64,000 nucleotides of DNA, taken from positions 930,001 through 994,000 of the forward strand of contig NZ_JAUSYZ010000001.1 of NCBI RefSeq assembly GCF_030817195.1, read 5' to 3'. The stretch comes from Arthrobacter globiformis (GTDB taxonomy: Bacteria > Actinomycetota > Actinomycetes > Actinomycetales > Micrococcaceae). The notes beneath the pieces were generated by a model. That model had not been told where the DNA came from. It ran no database searches and saw nothing but the letters and a program-made list of their open reading frames with translations. This document shows, piece by piece, positions 15,959-24,477 of this stretch (positions are counted from its first letter, which is position 1; the number at the start of each line of letters is the position of its first letter). The translations under genes were made by a program, and so were the position numbers.

Positions 15959-17167
15959 TCAGGCTCCTTCGGTCGGTGTGGCGGCTGCGGCGCCGGTGGG
16001 CTGGACGAGTTGGATGATGGCGCTTTTCGCTGCCGCGGACTCCTCGACGGCGGCCAGCACGCGCTGGACGGCGAGGCCCTCCTCGAACGACGGCGACGGC
16101 GCGTCACCGGTGCCAATCGCGGATAGGAAGTCACGGATCTCGTGCGTGAAGGTGTGTTCCCAGCCGATGATGTGGCCCTGCGGCCACCACGCATCAAGGT
16201 AGGGGTGGTCGGGTTCGTTGACCAGGATCCGGCGGAAGCCCTGCTCCCGCACCGGGGCGGTGGCGTCCAGGAAGCCGAGTTCGTTCAGGTTCTCGAGGTC
16301 AAAGAGGATGGTGCCCTTCTCTCCGTAGATCTCCAGCTTCAGGGAGTTCTTCTGACCGGTGGCCACCCTGGAGACTTCGACGGAGGCGATGGCCCCGGAG
16401 GCGAGGGACAGCGTGGCCCAGGCGGCGTCGTCGACCGTCACGGTCTCCGGCCCGTGCTTTCCGGGCCGGACCGGCGTGAAGGTGTGCAGCCGGCCGGAGA
16501 CCTCGGTGACGGCGTCGCCCAGGAGGAACAGGACCTGGTCGATCGCATGGGACGCGATGTCCCCGAGGGCGCCGGACCCGGCGGTTTCCTTGTTCAGCCG
16601 CCAGGTCATCGGTGACTCCGCGTCGGCGAGCCAGTCCTGCAGGTAGGCGGCGCGTACGTGCCGCACGGTGCCGACCCGGCCCTCCGCGATCAGCTCGCGG
16701 GCGAGTGCCAGGGCGGGCACGCGGCGGTAGTTGAACCCGACCATGGACTGCACACCCCTGGCACGGGCCACCTGGGCCGCGTCGGTCATGGCCTCGGCCT
16801 CGGCGAGCGTGTTGGCCAGCGGTTTCTCCACGAGCACGTGCTTCCCGGCTTCGAGGGCGGCAATGGCGATCTCGGCGTGCATCCAGCCCGGGGCGCAGAT
16901 ATCGACGATATCGATGTCGTCCCGTTCCAGGACTGAACGCCAGTCCGTCGCGGACTCCGACCAGCCATACTTAGCGGCGGCCGCGGTGACCTGGCCGGCG
17001 TCCCGGCCCACGAGCACTTTCTGCTCGAAGGCCGGGACATCGAAGTAGGACGCGACGTTCCGCCACGCGTTTGAGTGGGCCTTGCCCATGAACGCGTAGC
17101 CGATCATCGCCACACCCAAACGGCGGTTGGCTCCCGGCGGTGTGCCGGGTGATTCGTGGGAAGTCAT
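15959..17167 (-). CDS. Gfo/Idh/MocA family oxidoreductase (copy 2 of 5)
   Basis: A 402-aa member with the Rossmann motif VAMIGYAFMGKAHSNAWRNV near the N-terminus and EKP in GKHVLVEKPLANTLAEAE. The middle region VGFNYRRVPALALARELI and the later GDIASHAIDQVLFLLGD are usual for inositol/glucose dehydrogenase-like proteins of this group. The proline-rich first 15 residues are probably disordered. It is directly followed by the TIM-barrel gene (1-nt gap) and preceded by another family member 8 nt upstream. Confidence 0.9.
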   Translation of the reverse strand: MTSHESPGTPPGANRRLGVAMIGYAFMGKAHSNAWRNVASYFDVPAFEQKVLVGRDAGQVTAAAAKYGWSESATDWRSVLERDDIDIVDICAPGWMHAEIAIAALEAGKHVLVEKPLANTLAEAEAMTDAAQVARARGVQSMVGFNYRRVPALALARELIAEGRVGTVRHVRAAYLQDWLADAESPMTWRLNKETAGSGALGDIASHAIDQVLFLLGDAVTEVSGRLHTFTPVRPGKHGPETVTVDDAAWATLSLASGAIASVEVSRVATGQKNSLKLEIYGEKGTILFDLENLNELGFLDATAPVREQGFRRILVNEPDHPYLDAWWPQGHIIGWEHTFTHEIRDFLSAIGTGDAPSPSFEEGLAVQRVLAAVEESAAAKSAIIQLVQPTGAAAATPTEGA

Positions 17168-17175
17168 TGGTATTC

Positions 17176-18297
17176 CTAGAGAGTGAGGGCGGTGGGATTC
17201 CAGTCCTCGGGGAGGGCTGCGGACGCGGGGGCGGAGCTTTCGACGTCGATGAACGTTCCCGACTCCATGGACTCGGAGATCGAAACCATGGTGTCCAGGA
17301 CGTGGTAGGCGAGGTTGCCGGTGGCTCGGTGCGGCACACCGGCCCGGATGGAGCGGGCCATGTCCAGCACACCCATGCCGCGTCCATTGGCCGGGCCGGT
17401 AGCGGGGATGACTGTCCAGTCCTCGTCGCCGGCGCGCCAGAGGCGTACGTCGCCGTCGAAGAAATTGGGGTCCGGGAGCGAGATGGTGGCCTCGGTGCCG
17501 GTGATCTCCACGAAGCCCATCCGTTGGCGCGGAGATTCGAAGCTGAAGACACTGTGCGAGGACTGGCCGCCCTCGAACTGGGCCATCGCGGAGACATGGG
17601 TGGGGACGTCAACGGTGAATTCCTCACCGGCCCTGGGACCGGAGCCGATGACACGGACTTCCTTGGCCTTGGACCCGACGGCGGCGACCTTGCGGACCGA
17701 CCCGAACGTCTGGACCAGGGCAGTGAGGTAGTACGGGCCCATGTCGAACAGCGGCCCCGCACCGTACTGGAACAGGAAGGCCGGGTTGGGATGCCAGGCT
17801 TCCGGGCCGGGGGTCTGGAAGGTGGTCATCGCGGTGAGCGGGGTCCCGATGTCCCCCCGTTCGATGAGGCGGCGCGCCGTCTGGAGCCCGGCGCCGAGGA
17901 ACGTGTCCGGGGCGCAGCCGAGGCGCAGTCCGGCGGCGTCGGCTGTTTTCAGCAGTCCGAGGCCTGATTCCCGGTCCAGCGAGAACGGCTTCTCAGTCCA
18001 GACGTGCTTGCCGGCGTTGACGGCGGCGGTGGCCACCTCGACGTGCGCGGCCGGGATGGTCAGGTTGACGATGATTTCGACGTCGGGATGGTTCAGTGCG
18101 GCGTCCACGCCGCCCCACTCGGGGACGCCGTATTCCTTGGCCCGCGCCTCGGCTGCCTCCTCGAAGAGGTCGGCGATGACGTGGACTTTCAGGTCCGGGA
18201 AGGCGGTCAGGTTGTCCAGGTACTGCTTGCTGATGACGCCTGCGCCGATGACGGCGACACCGACGGGGCCCCGGCGGGTGGATGCTGCGCCGCTCAT
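17176..18297 (-). CDS. Gfo/Idh/MocA family oxidoreductase (copy 3 of 5)
   Basis: A 373-aa member starting at the ATG at 18297, which overlaps the stop of the upstream TIM-barrel gene in ATGA. Motifs: VAVIGAGVISKQYLDNL for NAD(P) and HVWTEKPFSLDRESGLGLL, with GCAPDTFLGAGLQTARRLIE in the middle, the position where catalytic residues lie. The sequence differs clearly from copies 1 and 2, so this is not a recent duplication. Translational coupling to the TIM barrel suggests the two act on the same intermediate. Confidence 0.9.
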   Translation of the reverse strand: MSGAASTRRGPVGVAVIGAGVISKQYLDNLTAFPDLKVHVIADLFEEAAEARAKEYGVPEWGGVDAALNHPDVEIIVNLTIPAAHVEVATAAVNAGKHVWTEKPFSLDRESGLGLLKTADAAGLRLGCAPDTFLGAGLQTARRLIERGDIGTPLTAMTTFQTPGPEAWHPNPAFLFQYGAGPLFDMGPYYLTALVQTFGSVRKVAAVGSKAKEVRVIGSGPRAGEEFTVDVPTHVSAMAQFEGGQSSHSVFSFESPRQRMGFVEITGTEATISLPDPNFFDGDVRLWRAGDEDWTVIPATGPANGRGMGVLDMARSIRAGVPHRATGNLAYHVLDTMVSISESMESGTFIDVESSAPASAALPEDWNPTALTL

Positions 18298-19052
18298 GCC
18301 TGTGCTCCCTCGGTGGCCTTTGCGGAGTCGGAGGTCAGGAAGCTGAGCGACTGGGTGATGCCGTCGAAGATGTCCCCGGAGTAGTCGTCGAATTCCACGA
18401 CGCCCACTTCCAGCGACTTTGCCGCGCCGATGACGTCCCACACCGGGATCTTGCCTTGGCCTGCCGGCTGCTGGGCCTTGGTGTCGGTGTTCAGCGGGCC
18501 GTCCTTGATGTGGATGAACTTCACCCGGTCGCCCAGCTTGGTCAGGATCTTCACCGGGTCCTGGCCACCCACGGCAACCCAGTAGGTGTCCACTTCGAGG
18601 ACCAGCTCGGGGTCCAGCAGCCCTTCGAAGTACTCCAGGGCGGTCTGGCCCTCGATGCTGGACTCCAGCTCCCAGGCGTGGTTGTGGTAGCCGACGCGGA
18701 TCCCGTATTCGGCGCCCTTCCTCGCGGCAGCGTTAAGCTTCGCCGCGGTGGCCTGGATGTCCTCGGCCTTCTGCCAGTGCTCGGCGGTGATGTACGGTTC
18801 GATCACCGTGCTGATGCCGAGCTCCTTGGCAGCGGCGAAGATCTCGTCCTGGTCCTGGCTCAGCAGCGGAGCATGGCCGGACGGGGCGGTCAGCCCGTTC
18901 TCCTTCAGCGCGGCACCGAGCTCCTTGGCCGTGGCCACGAAGTTGTACGGCTCAACCTGGGTGAAACCGATCTCCGCCACCTTCCGGATGGTGCCGGGCA
19001 GGTCCGCCTGAATGGCGTTGCGCAGGGTGTACAGCTGGAGTGAGTAAGACAT
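18294..19052 (-). CDS. Sugar phosphate isomerase/epimerase, TIM barrel (2 of 2)
   Basis: A 252-aa shorter TIM barrel starting at the ATG at 19052 (MSYSLQLYTLRNAIQADLPG) behind AAGGAA. Metal-binding candidates are TQVEPYNF, YHNHAWELE, LEVDTYWVAVGG, HIKDGP and VVEFDDYSGD. This short form resembles the xylose-isomerase-like proteins often paired with Gfo/Idh/MocA genes. It follows the second permease gene by 58 nt and overlaps copy 3 of the oxidoreductases. Confidence 0.88.
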   Translation of the reverse strand: MSYSLQLYTLRNAIQADLPGTIRKVAEIGFTQVEPYNFVATAKELGAALKENGLTAPSGHAPLLSQDQDEIFAAAKELGISTVIEPYITAEHWQKAEDIQATAAKLNAAARKGAEYGIRVGYHNHAWELESSIEGQTALEYFEGLLDPELVLEVDTYWVAVGGQDPVKILTKLGDRVKFIHIKDGPLNTDTKAQQPAGQGKIPVWDVIGAAKSLEVGVVEFDDYSGDIFDGITQSLSFLTSDSAKATEGAQA

Positions 19053-19110
19053 TTCGTTCCTTTGCGGTGGTTGTATTGTTCTCAAAATTTGGTTCCTGGG
19101 CAACTGGCGG

Positions 19111-20004
19111 TTAGCGGCCCGCGAGGGATCCGCCGATGCCGCCAACGCTGAAGTACTTGTTCAGGGCGGCGAAGACGATGACCGGCGGGAGCATCATGAT
19201 CACGGCGAGGGCCATGACGGACGTCCAGTCCGTCTGGTTCTGCTGGAAGAAGGACTGGACGCCCATGGGAAGGGTGAAGATCTCCGTGGAGCGCAGGAAC
19301 ACGATGGCGACGAGGTAGTCGTTCCAGGCGAGCAGGAAGGCGAAGATCGCGGTGGAGAGGATGCCGGGGAGGCTGTTGCGGAGCACGACCTTGGTGAAAG
19401 AGCCGAAGACGGAGCAGCCGTCGATCCAGGAGGCCTCCTCGAGGCTGATGGGGATGGAGTCGAAGTAGGCGGCCATCATCCAGGTGGCCACGGTCATGGT
19501 GGAGCCGACGTAGATGATGGTCAGGCCCAGTAGGTTGTCCACCAGTCCCATGCCGGCGAAGAGGATGAACAGCGGCACCACGGAGGTGATGATCGGCAGG
19601 GACTGCATGACGAAGAGCAGCAGGGAGTAGCCGGAGACGGCTTTGCTACGTCCGCGGGAGAGGACGTAGCCGGCGGGTGCGGCGACGGCTACGGAGACGA
19701 CGACGGTGGAGAGCGTGGTGACGAGGCTGTTCTGCAGCCAGGTCGAGGCCAGGGTTTCGGAGAAGACGGAGCCGAAATTCTCGAGGGTGAAGCCTGTGGC
19801 GGTGCTCGTGGGGCCGGGGGTGAAGGCCAGGACCACGGTGACCATGATGGGGACGAGGACGATGGCGGTGATGGCCAGGATCGCGACGAGCCTCCACCAC
19901 TGGCCGCGGTGGCCGGCTTCGGAAAGGACGCGGCGGTTTTTGGCTGGGCCGGCGACGCCGAGGACCGGGCCGGATTCGGGGTGGGCGTGGAGTGCTGCGC
20001 TCAT
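19111..20004 (-). CDS. Carbohydrate ABC transporter permease (MalG type)
   Basis: A 297-aa inner-membrane permease with six predicted helices. The coupling loop EEASWIDGCSVFGSFTKVVL is the EAA motif that contacts the ATPase (usual form EAAxxDGAS). The start ATG at 20004 overlaps the stop of the partner permease (TAATGA). The N-terminal 35 residues are a cytoplasmic extension. It forms the channel with the next permease. Confidence 0.93.
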   Translation of the reverse strand: MSAALHAHPESGPVLGVAGPAKNRRVLSEAGHRGQWWRLVAILAITAIVLVPIMVTVVLAFTPGPTSTATGFTLENFGSVFSETLASTWLQNSLVTTLSTVVVSVAVAAPAGYVLSRGRSKAVSGYSLLLFVMQSLPIITSVVPLFILFAGMGLVDNLLGLTIIYVGSTMTVATWMMAAYFDSIPISLEEASWIDGCSVFGSFTKVVLRNSLPGILSTAIFAFLLAWNDYLVAIVFLRSTEIFTLPMGVQSFFQQNQTDWTSVMALAVIMMLPPVIVFAALNKYFSVGGIGGSLAGR

Positions 20005-20963
20005 TATTCGACGCTCGACTTTCGGATCTGGCGGTACAGGAGAACGGAGACGACCACCAGGGTCATGGTCATAAGGAATGCGATGGCCACGCCGGGACCG
20101 GTGGCGAAGTCCTGGAAGACTGTCCGGTAGGCGAGGACCACGAGGGAAGTGGTGGCGTCCACCGGGCCGCCGCCGGTGAGGAGGTAGATGGTGGGGAAGT
20201 CGTTGACGCAGAAGATGGTCATCAGGATCCAGCTGATGTAGGTGGACCGGGCGATCAGCGGCAGGGTGATCTGGCTGAACTGCTGGAAGCGGGTGGCGCC
20301 GTCCATGCTGGCTGCTTCGTAGACGGTGCTGTCCACGGAAGCCAGTGCCGCGGAGATCATCATCATCATGAAGGGGAAGCTGACCCAGACCTTGAACACC
20401 ATGACGGTGAGGGCGGCGAGGCTCGGGTCGGCGAGGAAGAGCGGGGTGCCGAGCCCGAGGTTGCGGAACAGCGAGGGGATCAGGCTGTCGGGCGTGGCGA
20501 CCAGCCAGTTCCACGCGGTGGAGGACACCACGATCGGGACCACCCACGGCAGCAGCAGGAGGACCTTGAAGGTGCCGCCGGCCGGGATTTTGGTGCGCAG
20601 CAGCAGGGCCAGGCCCAGGCCCACGAGCCAGGAGCCGAAGACGCCCACGATGGTGAAGAGCAGGGTGAACTGGGCGGCCTTCCAGAAGGCCGGTGAGGAC
20701 AGGACGGTGGCAAAGTTTTCGCCGCCCACGAAATTGCCCGCTTCGATCAGGGAGCCGTCATGCGTGGCCTGCACGCCGGCCTCGATCAGCGGGTAGCCGT
20801 GGATGAGGACGAGCAGGATCACCGAGGGCAGCAGGAGCCAGAAGAATGTCCGGCTGGTCTGCGCAGTGAGCTTGCTCTTGCGGTTGGCGGGCCTCCCGGC
20901 CCCGCCGGGGGCTACCCCGCGGCGAGCCCGGCTCAGGCCGGTCTGGGCTGTGGTCAGTGCCAT
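20004..20963 (-). CDS. Carbohydrate ABC transporter permease (MalF/UgpA type)
   Basis: A 319-aa permease with six membrane segments and the EAA loop YEAASMDGATRFQQFSQITL. The N-terminus has a basic cytoplasmic stretch (RARRGVAPGG). It lies 11 nt after the binding-protein gene and overlaps the second permease, the usual CUT1 order binding protein-permease-permease. No ATPase gene follows, so a shared MsiK-type ATPase encoded elsewhere is expected. Confidence 0.93.
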   Translation of the reverse strand: MALTTAQTGLSRARRGVAPGGAGRPANRKSKLTAQTSRTFFWLLLPSVILLVLIHGYPLIEAGVQATHDGSLIEAGNFVGGENFATVLSSPAFWKAAQFTLLFTIVGVFGSWLVGLGLALLLRTKIPAGGTFKVLLLLPWVVPIVVSSTAWNWLVATPDSLIPSLFRNLGLGTPLFLADPSLAALTVMVFKVWVSFPFMMMMISAALASVDSTVYEAASMDGATRFQQFSQITLPLIARSTYISWILMTIFCVNDFPTIYLLTGGGPVDATTSLVVLAYRTVFQDFATGPGVAIAFLMTMTLVVVSVLLYRQIRKSSVE

Positions 20964-20974
20964 CGAAAGGCCGC

Positions 20975-22297
20975 TTACTTCTTAATGACTGACTTCAGGC
21001 CCGACTCAAAGGCCTGCAGTGCGGACCTGGCGTCGGTCTTGCCGGTCAGGACGGTCTGCGTGAACTGGTTCAGGGCCTGGCCGCCGTCGAGGACCGCAAG
21101 GTTGTCGTTGAGCACCGTCCCCTGGGAAGCGAAGGTCTTGGCGATCGGCTGCCATTCCTTCACGATCTTGACGTTGTTCGGGTCGCTGGCGAACTCCGGA
21201 ATTTCGGTAATGGACTTGAAGACCGGCAGCGCGTTCATCAGCTTCTGCCGCCACAGTTCCTTCAGCTGGCCCATGTAGGAGACCAGGAAGGCTTCGGAGG
21301 AGGCCTGCGAGGGTGTGTTCGTGTACATCATGATGTTGTTCGGGAACACCAAGCCGCCCTTGTCCCCATGCGGGCCCGCAATCGGGCTCGCCACCACGAT
21401 GTCCCCGGAAGTGTCACCGACACGCTCGGGGACGCCCAGGACGTAGGGGCCGAAGGCTGCCTTTTTGTTCTTCCACATGGCGTTGAGGTTTTCGGTGGTG
21501 TAACTCACCGACGCCGGGTCGACGATTCCATTGGAGACCAGTTCGAGGAGGAACTCGATGGCCTCCACGTTGCGGTCGTTCATGACGTCGAGCTCGCCGT
21601 CCTTGGTGAACACGCCGCCGCCGTTGTTGACCATCATCATGATCATCGAGTGGTTGCCGATGTTGTTGCCGGCGCCGGAACCGGTGGCGAAGCCGAAGGC
21701 GCCGACCTTCTTCAGCGCCTTGCCGGCCTCCAAGAGCGAAGCCCAGTCCTTTGGAACGTCCACGCCGGCCTGCTCGAACAGGGACTTGCGGTACCAGAAC
21801 ACACGCATGTCCAGCTGCCACGGGACGGCCACGTAGCCCTTGTCCGACTTGAAGGGCTCCAGCACGCCCGGCAGGAAGTCATCGAACTGGCCGTTCTTCT
21901 TGAGCTCGTCAATGACCTTGTCCGCGTAGGCGATCTGGCCCTGCTTCTCGAACTGGAAGGCCTGGAAACCGCCACCGGTGGACACCGCGGGACCAGTTTT
22001 GGATGCGATGGCGGATGAGAACGTCTGGTAGAAGTTGTTCCACTGGATGGTCTGGTAGCTGGCCTTGAGGTTGCCGGACGCCGGCGAGTAGCCTTCCACG
22101 ATCTTCTTGGCGGCGTCGTTGTAGGCGGGCGTTGCCCATGGCATATCCCAGAATTTGATGACTCCGTTTCCGCCCCCGCCGCCGCCCTGGGAGGCTGAGC
22201 CGCCGCCGCAGGCGGCCAGGAGGGGAGCGGATGCGGCGGCGGCGGCGAAGCCGAGGAATCCCCTGCGGGAGAAAGCGGAGGAGGAATTAGCAGACAC
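20975..22297 (-). CDS. Sugar ABC transporter substrate-binding lipoprotein (CUT1)
   Basis: A 440-aa extracellular binding protein. The N-terminus has a twin-arginine-like SRRGFLGF (R11/R12), a hydrophobic stretch and the lipobox LAAC with C30 as lipidated residue, followed by a Gly/Ser linker. The body has GVIKFWDMPWATPAYNDAAKKI and aromatic-rich sites typical of family 1 sugar-binding proteins. AAAGGAAA precedes the ATG. The number of aromatic residues suggests a mono- or disaccharide or glycoside, but this cannot be resolved by eye. Confidence 0.93.
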   Translation of the reverse strand: MSANSSSAFSRRGFLGFAAAAASAPLLAACGGGSASQGGGGGGNGVIKFWDMPWATPAYNDAAKKIVEGYSPASGNLKASYQTIQWNNFYQTFSSAIASKTGPAVSTGGGFQAFQFEKQGQIAYADKVIDELKKNGQFDDFLPGVLEPFKSDKGYVAVPWQLDMRVFWYRKSLFEQAGVDVPKDWASLLEAGKALKKVGAFGFATGSGAGNNIGNHSMIMMMVNNGGGVFTKDGELDVMNDRNVEAIEFLLELVSNGIVDPASVSYTTENLNAMWKNKKAAFGPYVLGVPERVGDTSGDIVVASPIAGPHGDKGGLVFPNNIMMYTNTPSQASSEAFLVSYMGQLKELWRQKLMNALPVFKSITEIPEFASDPNNVKIVKEWQPIAKTFASQGTVLNDNLAVLDGGQALNQFTQTVLTGKTDARSALQAFESGLKSVIKK

Positions 22298-22312
22298 GGT
22301 GTTTCCTTTCAG

Positions 22313-22334
22313 GCCCGGGCTGCTGAATGCCCGG
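22313..22334 (-). other. Hairpin in the leader of the sugar-binding protein gene
   Basis: CCGGGC (22315-22320) and GCCCGG (22329-22334) form a stem with an 8-nt loop, about 20 nt upstream of the ATG on the minus-strand mRNA. Such a 5' hairpin could stabilise the abundant binding-protein message or weaken read-through from upstream. There is no T-run. Confidence 0.35.
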
Positions 22335-22392
22335 TCCCTTCTCGACGATGAGTGGATGGTGAAGGTGACGCTGGATTGCTGGGAAAGACTGT

Positions 22393-23211
22393 CTAGTCGG
22401 TGAGCTGGCTGAGGAGCGACATGGCCGCGGTGAACTGCGCCAGATCGTTGGCGGGGTTACCGGACGAGATGTGCGAGTGGACCCTTGACCAGCTGGTGCG
22501 GTGAGCCGATTCGTAAAGTGTGGGAAGCGTCGTCGCCCCCTCCGCGGTGACGATGCGGACCTCTGCCGGCCACGCCGCCGCGGGGTCCGGCAGCACGATG
22601 TCGGCACGTCCCGTAGAAGTGAGAACGCAGATGCTTGCCGTCGCCGGCAACGACGACGTGATGATGCCCTGCAGGGCAACGGGTGCTCCACCGGGGAGGA
22701 CGGCGGCCAGTGTGTAGCCGTTGGCGCTGCGCTGGACCATCCTCACGTTGCGCAGTTCAATGCCGGAGTGCAGGACTGCGGAGAGTTGCTCCGTCAGCAG
22801 CTGCAGGGGATCTGTTCCGGGTGTTGCCACGGCAACCGAGTCCATCAGCACGGCGTCGCCAAGGGCATCGGCAATGACACTCTCCACGTTTGTGCGGGGC
22901 CCGGCGAGTACTGCGTTTCCGGCCCAGCGCTGGTCGAGAACCACTGCCGCCCCGGACTCTGACGCTTCGGCGGCCAGTTGGTCCGCGCCCTCGGGGACCG
23001 GTGAAGCCACGACGACGCCCCGGGCGCCGCTGCGGATCGCGTCGGCGGCCCGTCGGGTCCAGCCAGAGTGGCCGGCGACAGCGATGACATCGGGAGCCGG
23101 CCCTTCGGCCGGGGCCGGACCGAAGGACAGGGGGAGGGAAGCGGCGACGGCGGCCACGGACCCGGCCGTTTGCGCCTGCGGGTCCGCGTACAGGGACAGC
23201 TGCGCGGTCAT
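22393..23211 (-). CDS. Unknown protein (272 aa) in sugar locus
   Basis: No family is recognised with confidence. The N-terminal half alternates strands and helices with DVIAVAGHSGWTRRAADAIR and ARGVVVASPVP, resembling a Rossmann-like fold but without a GxGxxG nucleotide motif. The C-terminal half is rich in beta strands (MVQRSANGYTLAAVLPGG) and ends LAQFTAAMSLLSQLTD, a tail reminiscent of the last helix of Gfo/Idh/MocA proteins. It could be a degenerate, non-catalytic relative acting as a partner. Start and stop overlap the upstream oxidoreductase gene in ATGA, so the two are made together. Confidence 0.75.
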   Translation of the reverse strand: MTAQLSLYADPQAQTAGSVAAVAASLPLSFGPAPAEGPAPDVIAVAGHSGWTRRAADAIRSGARGVVVASPVPEGADQLAAEASESGAAVVLDQRWAGNAVLAGPRTNVESVIADALGDAVLMDSVAVATPGTDPLQLLTEQLSAVLHSGIELRNVRMVQRSANGYTLAAVLPGGAPVALQGIITSSLPATASICVLTSTGRADIVLPDPAAAWPAEVRIVTAEGATTLPTLYESAHRTSWSRVHSHISSGNPANDLAQFTAAMSLLSQLTD

Positions 23212-24302
23212 GCGCTGACCTCCTCGGCTGCGGTGGCGCCGGTGGTGCCGGCGTCCACGAGGCTGACGGCGGCGTCGGCGATGGACAGGGCGAACTCAAG
23301 GTCATGGATTAGCGTTTCGGCCGACGGCGGCTGGCCGGTGCCGTTGGCCAGTTCGGCGAGCTTGCGCCATTCGCCTTCGTAGCCGTTGTGGCCGTAGGGG
23401 CCAAGGAACAAGGTCTTCCCGTCCTTCCGGATCTGCGCTGCTGCGGAGCCGGCGTGGACGTACGACGGCGTGAAGTCGATCCTCAGGGCGGCCTCATTGC
23501 CGATGGCTTCGAACACCCATGCCGGTTCCCAGGTGGCGTTCATGGCGGCGCGCAGCTCGATGGCCACAGCCCCGGCGCGCAGCGAAATGACATAGCCGAA
23601 CGGGTGCGCGACTTCGGCGTGGAGGACCTCCACCGACGCAAAGTCGGGGGCGAAACGGCGGACCAGGGGCAGATCGTGGATGGCCAGGCCCATCACGCCG
23701 CCCCGGAGCATGGCCTTGGTGACCTCGGGTCCGGAGGCGTCGCGCTCCGGCATGGGAATCCGGCCCACGATTTCGGTGGCGAAGTCCTCAAAGCGCGGGT
23801 TGGGCGGCAGGATGATGGAGGAGCGGATGGTGTGGACTTGCTCCGGCAGATCACCCCAGGCTGCTTCGGCTGCCAGCCAGCCCGGATCGAAGGTGTGCAT
23901 CGCTCCGACGATGATGGGGACGCCGGTCTCGGCCGAGACGGCGGAGATGCCCGCTGCTTCCTCCCCGGTCATCGCGAAGGGCTTCTCGCACAGCACCGCC
24001 TTCTTGCCCGCCCGGCAGCTGGCGATGACTTGGGCGGCATGGAACTGGTGCGGGCTGCAGATGGCCACGATGTCCACGTCTGGATCGGCCAGCAGTTCCT
24101 CCATGCTGGTGCTGAAGCGGGCGCCCACCCGGCCTGCAACGGATTCGGCCACGGCCGGATCCACGTCCATGATGTGCCGTACCTGCAGAATGTCGGTGAG
24201 TCTGGCAAGGGACGGAAGGTGGATTGCCTGGGTGACAGGCCCCGCGCCCAGGATGCCGACGCCAAGAGGGGCGCCTGGTTGGTGCTGGCTCGACAAGGTC
24301 AT
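23208..24302 (-). CDS. Gfo/Idh/MocA family oxidoreductase (copy 4 of 5)
   Basis: A 364-aa member, first gene of the long minus-strand operon. Rossmann motif VGILGAGPVTQAIHLPSLAR, later AVLCEKPFAMTGEEAAGI and VGAMHTFDPGWLAAEAAW. The chosen ATG at 24302 follows AAAGAGG, although the spacing of about 2 nt is tight; an upstream in-frame ATG at 24404 would start inside the presumed operator, so I reject it. The protein diverges from copies 1-3 and 5. Its start overlap with the unknown 272-aa gene suggests a two-protein unit. Confidence 0.87.
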   Translation of the reverse strand: MTLSSQHQPGAPLGVGILGAGPVTQAIHLPSLARLTDILQVRHIMDVDPAVAESVAGRVGARFSTSMEELLADPDVDIVAICSPHQFHAAQVIASCRAGKKAVLCEKPFAMTGEEAAGISAVSAETGVPIIVGAMHTFDPGWLAAEAAWGDLPEQVHTIRSSIILPPNPRFEDFATEIVGRIPMPERDASGPEVTKAMLRGGVMGLAIHDLPLVRRFAPDFASVEVLHAEVAHPFGYVISLRAGAVAIELRAAMNATWEPAWVFEAIGNEAALRIDFTPSYVHAGSAAAQIRKDGKTLFLGPYGHNGYEGEWRKLAELANGTGQPPSAETLIHDLEFALSIADAAVSLVDAGTTGATAAEEVSA

Positions 24303-24390
24303 TACCTCTTTGTAATCGCCGGAAAAAGCTCTGCCCGCCGCACCCCGTGCTGCCTGGTGATGCGGCTCACAGCTCAACCTAGAACCACTT

Positions 24391-24404
24391 TTGACGAGCG
24401 TCAA
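24391..24404. promoter_or_regulatory. Candidate ROK operator TTGACGAGCGTCAA
   Basis: A 6-2-6 inverted repeat, TTGACG-AG-CGTCAA, sits between the divergent oxidoreductase operon and the ROK regulator gene. A looser CTTTTG/CAAAAG pair surrounds it (24388-24411). Many ROK regulators bind AT-rich palindromes in such positions; this is the best palindrome in the 175-bp gap. Confidence 0.5.
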
Positions 24405-24477
24405 GCAAAAGTCGGAAAGTTATCGACATTCTTTGTGTCCTGTGACACGCAGAAGCATTCGTGCTATCACTGAAGCC

